Below are positions 14,651-21,891 of a stretch of DNA of 24,633 nt, piece by piece. This DNA comes from UBA10649 sp964391765. Lineage in GTDB: Bacteria; Actinomycetota; Actinomycetes; S36-B12. The stretch covers positions 1-24,633 of the forward strand of contig CAYMNG010000025.1 in assembly GCA_964391765.1 (NCBI GenBank), given 5' to 3'. Under the pieces are notes generated by a model. The model did no database searches and was not told where the DNA came from. It saw only the letters and a program-made list of their open reading frames with translations. Made by a program: the position numbers and the translations under genes. The first letter of the stretch is position 1, and each line of letters begins with the position of its first letter.

Positions 14651-14770
14651 GCGACCCGGCGGCCGGGCGTCCGCGCCGAGGGACGGATTTCGCGACGGTC
14701 GGGGCGACCGGGTATCCTTCGGGGGCCGAGTGGTGTCGACCGTGCGTCGACCGTGCCGGCACGCAGAGAA

Positions 14771-14815
14771 ACCTCCTGCCACGGAAGGACCGTGGCCGCC
14801 TAGTCCGAAGGAGGT
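14771..14815 (+). promoter_or_regulatory. rpsF leader hairpin covering the ribosome binding site (candidate S6:S18 autoregulatory RNA)
   Basis: ACCTCC (14771-14776) can pair with GGAGGT (14810-14815), which is the ribosome binding site of rpsF. Inside, CCACGG (14779-14784) pairs with CCGTGG (14790-14795). Unpaired CCG occurs in the strand leading to the outer stem (14805-14807). A known leader family upstream of rpsF binds the S6:S18 protein pair through a CCG in a bulge and represses translation. The position and the downstream rpsF/rpsR fit, but I have not compared it with that family's consensus. Confidence 0.5.
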
Positions 14816-14824
14816 GGGTTGCTC

Positions 14825-15133
14825 ATGCGTGGTTACGAGATCATGGTCATCCTCGATCCAGAACTCGAGGAGAAGACCATCACCCCGAGCCTGGAGGCGT
14901 TCCTCAACGTCGTCCGTGCCGACGGGGGAACCGTTCACGGTATCGACCTGTGGGGCCGGCGCCGGCTGGCGTACGAGATCAACCACAAGGCCGAGGGAAT
15001 CTACGCCGTCGTCACGATGTCGGCGACGATCGAGGCGGTCAAGGAGCTCGACCGCCAGTTGTCGCTCAACGAGGCCGTCATGCGCACCAAGGTCATGCGC
15101 GTCGACGAGCCGGTCGCGGTCGGGGCCGAGTAA
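14825..15133 (+). CDS. rpsF: 30S ribosomal protein bS6
   Basis: A 102-aa bS6: MRGYEIMVILDPELEEKTIT, then DLWGRRRLAYEINHKAEGIYAV, and LSLNEAVMRTKVMRVDE near the end. It binds 16S rRNA together with bS18. The ATG at 14825 is ten bases after AAGGAGG. An in-frame TTG at 14819 is too close to it. The TAA overlaps the ssb ATG (TAATG). It heads the rpsF–ssb–rpsR–rplI operon, as in most actinobacteria. Confidence 0.97.
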   Translation: MRGYEIMVILDPELEEKTITPSLEAFLNVVRADGGTVHGIDLWGRRRLAYEINHKAEGIYAVVTMSATIEAVKELDRQLSLNEAVMRTKVMRVDEPVAVGAE

Positions 15134-15612
15134 TGGCCGCCGGCGACGTCAACGTCACGATCGTCGGCAATCTGACCGCCGATCCGGAGTTGCGCTTCAC
15201 TGCCAGCGGCGCGGCCGTCGCGAACTTCCGCGTCGCGTCCACCCCGCGGGTACTGGACAAGTCGACGAACGAGTGGAAGGACGGCGAGCCGTTCTTCGTC
15301 TCGTGCAGCGTGTGGCGGCAGTACGCGGAGAACGTGGCCGAGTCGCTGACCAAGGGCATGCGCGTGGTCGTCCAGGGCCGTCTCAAGCAGCGGTCGTACG
15401 AGTCACGCGAGGGCGAGAAGCGCACGGTCATCGAGCTCGAGGTCGACGAGGTCGGCCCCTCGCTGCGGTACGCGACGGCGAAGGTCAACCGCGTGCAGCG
15501 CGGTGGCGAGGGCTTCAGTGGCGGCGGCGGAGGGTTCGGCGGCGGGCAGTCCGCGCCGGCGGACGACCCGTGGTCCAGCGGCGGCCCGGCGAACGACGAG
15601 CCCCCGTTCTAG
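15133..15612 (+). CDS. ssb: Single-stranded DNA-binding protein
   Basis: A 159-aa SSB. The OB fold covers residues about 5-115 (VTIVGNLTADPELRFTASG, FFVSCSVWRQYAENVAESL, KGMRVVVQGRLKQRSYE). A Gly-rich linker (GGGGGFGGG) and the conserved C-terminal tip DEPPF, which docks partner proteins, follow. It protects single-stranded DNA during replication and repair. It starts inside the rpsF stop and is followed by a 78-base gap to rpsR. Confidence 0.97.
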   Translation: MAAGDVNVTIVGNLTADPELRFTASGAAVANFRVASTPRVLDKSTNEWKDGEPFFVSCSVWRQYAENVAESLTKGMRVVVQGRLKQRSYESREGEKRTVIELEVDEVGPSLRYATAKVNRVQRGGEGFSGGGGGFGGGQSAPADDPWSSGGPANDEPPF

Positions 15613-15690
15613 GCGACACCCCGCCCGCCTCCCCCAGCTACCAGTCACCTGCGCCCGGCCGGGCGCATCCCCCGAACAGGAGCACTACCG

Positions 15691-15957
15691 ATGGCACGAG
15701 ACAGCAAGGGCGATCGCAAGTCCGCCCGTGGCAAGGACAAGATCGTCAAGGCGAAGGCCTGCGCTTTCTGCAAGGAGGGCGTGAAGGCGATCGACTACAA
15801 GGACACGAACCTGCTGCGCAAGTTCATCTCCGACCGCGGCAAGATCCGCGCCCGGCGCGTGACCGGCAACTGCACCCGGCACCAGCGCGACATCGCGATG
15901 GCAGTGAAGAACGCGCGCGAGATGGCGCTGCTGCCCTACACGTCCACCGCTCGCTGA
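15691..15957 (+). CDS. rpsR: 30S ribosomal protein bS18, zinc-binding (C+) form
   Basis: An 88-aa bS18 with the conserved core IDYKDTNLLRKFISDRGKIRARR and TSTAR at the end. Cys24, Cys27, Cys61 and His64 (CAFC and CTRHQ) form a probable zinc site, so this is the C+ version that some actinobacteria replace under zinc limitation with a Cys-less paralogue. No paralogue lies in this window. It binds with bS6 on the small subunit. It is the third gene of the operon, with 23 bases to rplI. Confidence 0.96.
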   Translation: MARDSKGDRKSARGKDKIVKAKACAFCKEGVKAIDYKDTNLLRKFISDRGKIRARRVTGNCTRHQRDIAMAVKNAREMALLPYTSTAR

Positions 15958-15980
15958 CGCCCGAAAGGCCAGGTATCACG

Positions 15981-16427
15981 ATGAAGCTCATCCTCACTGC
16001 CGAGGTCCCCGGTCTGGGTGACCCCGGCGACGTCGTCGAGGTCAAGGACGGCTACGGCCGCAACTACCTGCTTCCGCGCGGGTTCGCGATGGCGTGGACG
16101 CGCGGCGGCGAGAAGCAGGTCGCGCAGATCAAGCGCGCCCGCAAGGTGCGCGAGGTGCGCGACCTCTCGCACGCCAACGAGATCAAGCAGGCGCTCGAGA
16201 CGCTGACGATCACCCTCCCGGCGCACGCCGGCGACACCGGCCGGCTGTTCGGCTCGATCACGTCGGCCGACGTGGCGGACGCGGTCAAGAAGGCCGGTGG
16301 GCCGGTGCTGGACAAGCGGACGGTGCAGTTGTCCGCACCGATCAAGACCGTCGGGACGCACTCGGCGAAGGTTGCGGTGCACCCGGATGTCACCGCGAGC
16401 ATCACGGTCGAGGTCGTCGCCGGCTGA
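15981..16427 (+). CDS. rplI: 50S ribosomal protein bL9
   Basis: A 148-aa bL9: MKLILTAEVPGLGDPGDVVE and VKDGYGRNYLLPRGFAM form the N-terminal rRNA-binding domain, a long charged helix (about 42-75) follows, and the C-terminal domain has GRLFGSITSADVADA and VAVHPDVTASITVEV. It binds 23S rRNA near L1 and helps keep the reading frame. It is the last gene of the operon, and a strong terminator starts 17 bases after its stop. Confidence 0.97.
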   Translation: MKLILTAEVPGLGDPGDVVEVKDGYGRNYLLPRGFAMAWTRGGEKQVAQIKRARKVREVRDLSHANEIKQALETLTITLPAHAGDTGRLFGSITSADVADAVKKAGGPVLDKRTVQLSAPIKTVGTHSAKVAVHPDVTASITVEVVAG

Positions 16428-16443
16428 CGGCAGCCAGACAGCA

Positions 16444-16481
16444 CGTGAGGGGGTCCGGCCGCACGGCCGGGCCCCCTCACG
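16444..16481 (+). terminator. Terminator of the rpsF–rplI operon
   Basis: CGTGAGGGGG (16444-16453) pairs with CCCCCTCACG (16472-16481), and an inner CCGGCC/GGCCGG stem lies around CGCAC. This is a strong GC-rich hairpin without a T-run, usual for actinobacteria. The minus-strand DUF4190 gene ends at 16528, so it may also end that transcript. Confidence 0.85.
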
Positions 16482-16527
16482 CGTGTCCCCGGTGCGCCGG
16501 CCCGTGGCCGGGCGCGCCGCGAGCGGG

Positions 16528-16830
16528 TCAGTTCGAGCTGCTCACCGCGACCGCGATGATGAAGGCGTACGCCAGCCCGCCGAGGACGGCGAGGATCAAC
16601 CCGACGACGCCGAGCCAGAACCCCCACTGGGCCAGGGACTTGTTGTTCGCCAGGCCCTGGTCGGCCTTGGTGATGCCGATCCGGCCGAACACGATCGCCA
16701 GGATGGACCCGATGAACGGCAGCACGCAGGTCACGCCGAGGATGCCGAGCACCAGGGCGGCGATGCCCATGCCGTTCTCCTGCGGCGCCGGCTGATACGG
16801 GGTGCCCGGGTAGGGCGGTGGGGTCGTCAT
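16528..16830 (-). CDS. DUF4190 small membrane protein
   Basis: A 100-aa protein with a Pro/Tyr-rich cytoplasmic start (PPPYPGTPYQPAP) and two hydrophobic helices (about 22-48 and 68-96) separated by RIGITKADQGLANNKSLAQ. The second pattern, I/L-x-K-AD-x-G and a following GxxLG membrane segment, is typical of DUF4190. The function is unknown. It is transcribed away from the first DUF805 gene. The 118 bases between them hold TACAGT at 16912-16917 as a possible -10 box for the latter. Confidence 0.8.
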   Translation of the reverse strand: MTTPPPYPGTPYQPAPQENGMGIAALVLGILGVTCVLPFIGSILAIVFGRIGITKADQGLANNKSLAQWGFWLGVVGLILAVLGGLAYAFIIAVAVSSSN

Positions 16831-16948
16831 CGATCCTCCTCGATCGCGGTGCGTCCGATATTCGTCCGAATTCTCGCCCGTGGCTACTCGTACGCACGGG
16901 TCCTACGGCACTACAGTCAACCAGCAGCGTCCGTCCAGAGGAGTCACC

Positions 16949-17353
16949 GTGTCGTTCAGCGATTCGATCCGCACCTGTCTACGCGAGAAGTTCGCGACCT
17001 TCGATGGTCGCGCCGGCCGGGCGGAGTTCTGGTGGTTCTACCTGTTCACCGTCATCGTTGGCTTCGTCGGCTACGTGCCGTTGTTCATCTTCGGCCTGCT
17101 CGCCAGCATGGACAACGCGATCGGCTCGCTGTTCACCCTGCTGACCGTGCTGTGGTGGATCGTGTGGATCGTCCTGATGATCGCGCTGTACATCCCGTTC
17201 TTGGCGGTGGGCGCGCGGCGTCTGCATGACCGCGGCCAGTCCGGGTGGTTGCAGCTTCTGCTCCTCGTCCCCTGTGGGGGCATCGTCCTGATCGTCTTCT
17301 GGGCGATGGAGGGCACTCCGGGGGACAACGCGTACGGGCCTAAGCCGGCCTGA
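16949..17353 (+). CDS. DUF805 membrane protein, first copy
   Basis: A 134-aa DUF805 protein: soluble start with the family motif FDGRAGRAEFWWFYLF (about 17-32), four hydrophobic segments, and the family's second motif ARRLHDRGQSGWLQLL near the third helix, ending GTPGDNAYGPKP. The function of DUF805 is not known. I chose GTG 16949 because GAGGAG lies seven bases before it. The frame is open further upstream, but that part does not look like the family. The second copy follows after 31 bases, so the two form an operon. Confidence 0.85.
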   Translation: MSFSDSIRTCLREKFATFDGRAGRAEFWWFYLFTVIVGFVGYVPLFIFGLLASMDNAIGSLFTLLTVLWWIVWIVLMIALYIPFLAVGARRLHDRGQSGWLQLLLLVPCGGIVLIVFWAMEGTPGDNAYGPKPA

Positions 17354-17384
17354 TCGGCCAACACTTACTCACGAGGAGACGGAA

Positions 17385-17750
17385 ATGGGTTTCGGCGAGG
17401 CGATCTCGACCAATCTGAACAAGATGACGGACTTCACCGGCCGGGCTGGTCGTGCGGAGTTCTGGTGGTGGGTGCTGGCCGTGTGGATCATCAACTTCGT
17501 GGTCAGCCTGGTGTTCGGCAACGTCCGCGGCGGCAGCGGGTTCTTGTGGATCATCGGCTGGGTCATCTCGATCATCCTGACCCTGGCGACGATCGCGGTC
17601 GGCTGCCGCCGGCTGCACGACACCGGCAAGTCCGGGTGGTTGCAGTTGCTCTGGCTGATTCCGTGCGTCGGCTTCATCATCCTCATCGTCTTCTGGGTGC
17701 AGCCGGGAACCCCCGGCGACAACCAGTACGGGCCGGCGCCGGCGGCGTAG
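17385..17750 (+). CDS. DUF805 membrane protein, second copy
   Basis: A 121-aa paralogue of the preceding gene with FTGRAGRAEFWWWVLAV, CRRLHDTGKSGWLQLL and the ending GTPGDNQYGPAP. It is 13 residues shorter, mainly in the loop between helices one and two (VFGNVRGGSGF). The ATG is preceded by GAGGAGACGGAA. It stops one base before the convergent phosphatase gene ends, so both transcripts run into each other, where a perfect hairpin lies (17769-17806). Confidence 0.87.
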   Translation: MGFGEAISTNLNKMTDFTGRAGRAEFWWWVLAVWIINFVVSLVFGNVRGGSGFLWIIGWVISIILTLATIAVGCRRLHDTGKSGWLQLLWLIPCVGFIILIVFWVQPGTPGDNQYGPAPAA

Positions 17751-17751
17751 G

Positions 17752-18264
17752 TCAGTCCTGCAGCACCCCGAGAAGGCCGCCGACGAGTCCGTCGGCGGCC
17801 TTCTCGATCAGGTCGAGGACCTGCTCGAACCCGGCCGGACCGCCGTAGTAGGGGTCGGGGACGTCGAGTCGGGGGTCGGGTTCGACGAGATCGACGAGCC
17901 GGGGGTCGAACGAGCGCATCATCCGCAGACGTGGCGCCGACGCACCGGCCGTGCGGCACATCGCCGCGAGGTCGGCGAAGTTCGCGGTGTCCATCGCCAC
18001 CAGCAGGTCGGCAGGAGTCTCGCCGCGCAGCCAGTCCGGCTCGATCCGGCGGGCGACGTGCTCGTGCGGGTAGCCGGCCGCGTCGAGGACGGCGCGCGCA
18101 CGCGGGTCCATGCCGTGTCCGACGTGCCAGGCGCCGGTACCGGCGGAGTCGACGACGACGTGGTCACCGAGGCCGGCAGCGAGCACCCGAGCGCGGACGA
18201 CCGCCTCGGCGATGGGCGATCGACAGATGTTCCCCAGGCACACGCAGGTCACGCGAAACACCAT
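17752..18264 (-). CDS. Low-molecular-weight protein-tyrosine phosphatase
   Basis: A 170-aa phosphatase. VCLGNICRSPIAE (about 8-20) is the CX5R phosphate-binding loop of the LMW family, and the catalytic general acid is the Asp in VPDPYYGG (about 138-145). VDSAGTGAWHVGHGMDPRA is also typical. It removes phosphate from protein tyrosine, and related bacterial enzymes act in regulation of surface polysaccharides or in host interaction. I chose the ATG at 18264. A GTG at 18273 is nine bases upstream. The last codons contain a perfect 16-bp hairpin. Confidence 0.93.
   Translation of the reverse strand: MVFRVTCVCLGNICRSPIAEAVVRARVLAAGLGDHVVVDSAGTGAWHVGHGMDPRARAVLDAAGYPHEHVARRIEPDWLRGETPADLLVAMDTANFADLAAMCRTAGASAPRLRMMRSFDPRLVDLVEPDPRLDVPDPYYGGPAGFEQVLDLIEKAADGLVGGLLGVLQD
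17769..17806. terminator. Perfect 16-bp hairpin inside the 3' end of the phosphatase gene
   Basis: CGAGAAGGCCGCCGAC (17769-17784) and GTCGGCGGCCTTCTCG (17791-17806) are perfectly complementary around a six-base loop. On the plus strand it begins 19 bases after the second DUF805 stop and looks like its terminator. On the minus strand it lies in coding sequence (EKAADGLVGG) shortly before the phosphatase stop. Confidence 0.7.
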
Positions 18265-18606
18265 GGTGGGCACGGTAGCCGGACCGTCGCGCGAGCCGGC
18301 GGCACGTGCTCGGCCGACGATTTCCCATCCACAGGCTGGGCGCGTTCCCACACCTGGTCGCACGAGGAGAAAACGCTTTCATCATCGGCGAGATCCCCAG
18401 GTCGTCCACAGTCGCCCATCGGCAGTGCCCACAAGATCTCCCCACCCGATCAACATCGCCGCCCACAGGGCACGTGGACACCTCGGCCACCGCTGCCTAC
18501 CTTGTGACGCCGGTGGGACGACGACGTCGGAGCGCGGCGCTCGTCCCGGTGTCGGACCCCACGACTAGACACGGACTGTGACGGACAACCACGGAGGAGG
18601 GATCGC
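18265..18606. other. Intergenic region before dnaB
   Basis: No gene is supported in these 342 bases. They are less GC-rich than the surroundings and hold several TCCACA/CCCACA words: ATCCACAG near 18327, CGTCCACAG near 18403, CCCACA near 18428 and 18461, and GTGGACA near 18473. These resemble parts of DnaA boxes (TTGTCCACA) but none is exact. TACCTT near 18497 could be a -10 box. The ribosome binding site GGAGGAGGG of dnaB lies at about 18592. Confidence 0.5.
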
Positions 18607-21192
18607 GTGAGCGTCGCCGAACTCCGCCCCGTCGACGAGCCCGCCGGTCTGGACCGCACGCCGCCGAACGACGTCGCGGCCGAGCAGTCGGTCCTCGGCT
18701 CGATGCTGCTGAGCAAGGACGCGATCGCCGACGTCGTCGAGGTGCTGCGCGAGGGCGACTTCTACCGACCCGCCCACCAGGTCATCTTCGGCACGGTGCT
18801 GGACCTGTACGGCCGGGGCGAGCCGGCCGACGCGGTCACCGTCGCCGCCGAACTGACCCGGATCGGCGAGATCGCCCGGGTCGGCGGTGCGCCCTACCTG
18901 CACACTCTGGTGTCCTTCGTCGCGACGCCGGCGAACGCCGGGTACTACGGCCGCATCGTGCGCGAGCAGGCGATCCTTCGCCGCCTGGTCGAGGCCGGGA
19001 CGCGGATCACCGCCATGGGTTACGCGGCGACCGGCGACGTCGACGCCATCGTCGACCGCGCGCAGGCGGAGGTCTTCGACGTCACCGAGCGGCGCACGAG
19101 CGAGGACTACGCGCCGCTGGCCGACATCATGGGCGACGCCCTGAACGAGATCGAGGCGATCTCCAACCGCGGCGGCGAGATGATCGGCGTGCCGACGGGC
19201 TTCACCGACCTGGACCGGCTGACCAACGGCCTGCACCCGGGGCAGCTGATCATCATCGCCGCGCGGCCGGCGATCGGGAAGGCACTGGCGCTCGACACGG
19301 CGATCGCGACGCCGACCGGCTGGGCGACGATGGGTGAGTTGCGGGTGGGAGACTGGGTCTTCGGCGCCGATGGTCAGCCGGCGCCGGTCACCGCAGTGTC
19401 GCAGGTCTGGCACAACCGGCCGTGCTTCGAGGTCGGTTTCTCCGACGGCTCGACCATCGTCGCAGACGCCGAACACGAATGGCTGACCAGTGATCGCGCT
19501 GCTCGGCGTTCGTCGAGGCGGGGCGCCAAGATCCGCACGACTCGTGAGTTGCACGAGACCGTCCTATGCGCAACGGCCGACGGTCGACGGAACCACAGCG
19601 TGCAGGTGGCGGCCCCGCTTGAATTGCCGCGAGCTGAGCTTCCGATCGGCCCCTACACGCTCGGCGTGTGGTTGGGCGACGGCCATGCCGCATCGGCGCG
19701 ATTCACCTCCGCCGACCCGGAGATCGCAACCTACGTCGAGGCAGAGGGATATGTGCCGCCCGACTTCGCGAACCTCGGTTACGGCATTCGCCTGCCGGCG
19801 CGGCCACCCGTTGAGCCGCGCACCTGCGTCGTGTGCGGGCGGTCGTTCGTCCCCAGGGAGCCGTTGGTGCAGACCTGCGGCAGGGCTTGCGATGGCCGCG
19901 CCAAGGGGGTACGTCGCAATCTGACCACCGCCCAGTGTCCTGACTGTGGCAGTCCCGTGACACGTATGGGCAGATGTCAGGAGTGCGCTCGAGACCACGG
20001 TTCGCTGCAGGCGATCCTGCGACGAGAGGGCCTGTTGGCAGACAAGCACATCCCGCAGTCGTTCCTGCGAGCATCCGAACGCCAGCGCCGCGATCTGCTG
20101 GCCGGCCTGCTGGACACCGACGGGACGGTCACGTCGACGGGCGGTGTCCGATTCACGACCACGAACTGCAGGCTCGCCGACGACGTCTTCGAACTCATCG
20201 TGTCGCTGGGCTACCGGTGCTCGGTCACAACCAAGCCGGTCGTCGGTCGGTCTTCGGCGACTTCTACCGCGTACACGCTGAACTTCTCGACACATGACGA
20301 AGTATTCCGTTTGCACCGCAAGCAGATCGTGCACAAGGAGCGGGCGCGACACGGTTCCGATGCGAGACGGCGGAACCGGATCGTGGTTTCGGTTCGCGCA
20401 GTGCCGAGCGTGCCCGTTCGCTGTATCGAGGTCGGTAACGCCTCGCACCTGTTTCTCGCCGGCCGAGCGATGATTCCGACGCACAACTCGACCCTGGGCG
20501 TGGACATCGCGCGGGCGGCGTCCATCCGCAACGGCCTGACGAGCGTGATCTTCTCCCTCGAGATGAGCCGCAGCGAGATCGTCATGCGACTGCTGTCCGC
20601 CGAGGCACAGGTCCCCTTGCACCACATGCGCTCGGGCACGATGAGCGATTCGGACTGGAACAAGCTCGCACCGAAGTTCGGCGTGCTCAGCGACGCGCCG
20701 CTGTTCATCGACGACTCGCCCAACATGACGCTGATGGAGATCCGGGCCAAGTGCCGCCGGCTCAAGCAACGCAACGACCTGCGCCTGGTGATCGTCGACT
20801 ACCTGCAGTTGATGACCAGCGGCAAGCGGGTCGAGAGCCGCCAGCAGGAGGTCTCGGAGTTCTCCCGGTCGTTGAAACTGCTGGCCAAGGAACTCGGCGT
20901 GCCGGTGATCGCCATCAGCCAGCTCAACCGCGGTCCCGAGCAGCGGGTCGACAAGAAGCCGATGCTGTCCGACCTACGGGAGTCCGGCANNNNNNNNNNC
21001 GAGTCGGGTTCGCTCGAGCAGGACGCGGACATGGTTGTGCTCCTGCATCGAGAAGATGCCTACGAGAAGGAGTCCCCTCGCGCCGGCGAGGCCGACCTGA
21101 TCGTCGCCAAGCACCGCAACGGCCCGACCCAGACGGTGACCGTCGCCTTCCAGGGCCACTACTCGCGGTTCGTCGACATGGCGCACTCGTAG
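18607..21192 (+). CDS. dnaB: Replicative DNA helicase DnaB with in-frame intein
   Basis: An 861-aa product (about 854 after collapsing the gap). N-extein 1-225: N-terminal domain (PPNDVAAEQSVLGSMLLS, about 19-36), then the RecA-like domain up to AARPAIGK, the Walker A Lys225. C-extein 628 onward continues STLGVDIARAAS and has FSLEMSRSEIVMRLLSAEA, the Walker B VDYLQL (730-735), ISQLNRGPEQR and HRNGPTQTV. Without the intein the helicase is about 452 aa, a normal length. DnaB unwinds the fork as a hexamer, and splicing is needed to rebuild Walker A, so an unspliced protein should be inactive. The start is GTG 18607, preceded by GGAGGAGGG. Ten Ns at 20990-20999 fall in RESG-S, with the frame kept. 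Confidence 0.96.
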   Translation: MSVAELRPVDEPAGLDRTPPNDVAAEQSVLGSMLLSKDAIADVVEVLREGDFYRPAHQVIFGTVLDLYGRGEPADAVTVAAELTRIGEIARVGGAPYLHTLVSFVATPANAGYYGRIVREQAILRRLVEAGTRITAMGYAATGDVDAIVDRAQAEVFDVTERRTSEDYAPLADIMGDALNEIEAISNRGGEMIGVPTGFTDLDRLTNGLHPGQLIIIAARPAIGKALALDTAIATPTGWATMGELRVGDWVFGADGQPAPVTAVSQVWHNRPCFEVGFSDGSTIVADAEHEWLTSDRAARRSSRRGAKIRTTRELHETVLCATADGRRNHSVQVAAPLELPRAELPIGPYTLGVWLGDGHAASARFTSADPEIATYVEAEGYVPPDFANLGYGIRLPARPPVEPRTCVVCGRSFVPREPLVQTCGRACDGRAKGVRRNLTTAQCPDCGSPVTRMGRCQECARDHGSLQAILRREGLLADKHIPQSFLRASERQRRDLLAGLLDTDGTVTSTGGVRFTTTNCRLADDVFELIVSLGYRCSVTTKPVVGRSSATSTAYTLNFSTHDEVFRLHRKQIVHKERARHGSDARRRNRIVVSVRAVPSVPVRCIEVGNASHLFLAGRAMIPTHNSTLGVDIARAASIRNGLTSVIFSLEMSRSEIVMRLLSAEAQVPLHHMRSGTMSDSDWNKLAPKFGVLSDAPLFIDDSPNMTLMEIRAKCRRLKQRNDLRLVIVDYLQLMTSGKRVESRQQEVSEFSRSLKLLAKELGVPVIAISQLNRGPEQRVDKKPMLSDLRESGXXXXESGSLEQDADMVVLLHREDAYEKESPRAGEADLIVAKHRNGPTQTVTVAFQGHYSRFVDMAHS
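19282..20487 (+). mobile_element. Class 3-type intein with LAGLIDADG endonuclease in DnaB
   Basis: DnaB residues 226-627 (402 aa). The first residue is Ala (ALALDTAIATPTGW), not Cys or Ser, and the end is PTHN followed by Ser628. Instead of a first-residue nucleophile it has Trp292 (AEHEWLT, block B), Cys606 (VRCIEV, block F) and Thr625 (PTHN, block G), the WCT set that defines class 3 inteins. Endonuclease motifs are LGVWLGDGH (352-360) and LAGLLDTDG (498-506), both with the acidic residues kept, so it may be active. Between them are two zinc-ribbon-like clusters: Cys407/410/424/428 and Cys444/447/457/460. Codon use is less GC-biased than the exteins, consistent with transfer. Confidence 0.93.
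20990..20999. other. assembly gap (10 N) in dnaB with duplicated flanks
   Basis: The left flank ends RESG and the right flank begins ESGSLEQ. Both encode the same four-residue region with different codons (GAGTCCGGC against GAGTCGGGT). The repeat distance is 21 bases, so collapsing it keeps the frame and gives LRESGSLEQD, the normal helicase sequence. The two contigs thus overlap and come from slightly different alleles. This junction is also the site used by other DnaB inteins. Confidence 0.85.
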
Positions 21193-21269
21193 CGCCGGGC
21201 CGTGCCGAGTCGCGGCGAAGACTCCACCGACGGGTGAGCCGCGAGTCAGCGACGCTGTGTCTTGGCCGA

Positions 21270-21299
21270 GGGGCGGGGAACATCAGGTGGAGCCGCCCC
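21270..21299. terminator. Candidate terminator after dnaB
   Basis: GGGGCGG (21270-21276) and CCGCCCC (21293-21299) pair across a 16-base loop between the convergent dnaB and tetR genes. A further 9-bp inverted repeat (GACGGGTGA at 21229, TCACCCGTC at 21323) encloses it. Neither is strong. Nothing else is recognisable in 21193-21357. Confidence 0.4.
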
Positions 21300-21357
21300 G
21301 GTCGGACCCAGATCACGATCAGTCACCCGTCCGCCGACCGGCGCACGTCGTTGGTTG

Positions 21358-21891
21358 TCAGGCACGAAGGGTCGCCTCGATCTCATCGGCGTCCGCGGGG
21401 TGGCTGGCGAGCAGGGCGTGGAGGGTGACGCCGTCGACCGTGGCGAGGAAGGCGCGTCGGTGGGCGCCGGTGCGCTCGGGGGCGAAGGCGTCGGCGATGA
21501 CCTCGAGCCACGCGGTCGCGTCCGCCCGTAGCTCGGGGCGGCGGGCGGCGAGCAGCGAGCACTCGTAGGCAGCGAGAACCAGCGACCGACGGGTGGTGAG
21601 CTCCTCGGCGAGTAGCCGAGCAAGGCCGCTGAGGCTGTGGTCGGTGGAGTCCGCCTGGACGGTGGCGGCCAGTTGCTGGGTCGCGTGTCGCATCGCGGTG
21701 ACGACCAGGTCATCGATCCCGGCGAAGTGGTAACTGGCCGAGGCGAGGGGAACGCCGGCTTCGGTGGCCACGGCGCGATGGGTCAGACCGCCGAGCCCCT
21801 CGCGTGCCAACACGGCGATGGTGGCCTCAACGAGGTGGTGGCGGCGCGCTATCCCACGTGCGTGCCTGCCGTCAGTGGACGGCTCACGCAT
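21358..21891 (-). CDS. TetR-family regulator
   Basis: A 177-aa regulator with a TetR helix-turn-helix at about residues 18-62 (HHLVEATIAVLAREGLGGLT, HRAVATEAGVPLASASYHFA). A helical ligand domain with AYECSLLAARRPELRADATAWL follows. Its ATG overlaps the end of the SMR transporter gene by eight bases, so the two are coupled, with the regulator downstream. It most likely represses this transporter operon in response to a cationic compound, but no operator is demonstrated. GGTACTGGTACG upstream of the transporter is a possible site. Confidence 0.9.
   Translation of the reverse strand: MREPSTDGRHARGIARRHHLVEATIAVLAREGLGGLTHRAVATEAGVPLASASYHFAGIDDLVVTAMRHATQQLAATVQADSTDHSLSGLARLLAEELTTRRSLVLAAYECSLLAARRPELRADATAWLEVIADAFAPERTGAHRRAFLATVDGVTLHALLASHPADADEIEATLRA

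Noticed and set aside
20977..21015. A second intein in dnaB within the N gap
   Set aside because: Both flanks read through as normal helicase (RESG and ESGSLEQ); no intein ends are visible. Kept only as an alternative explanation of the break.
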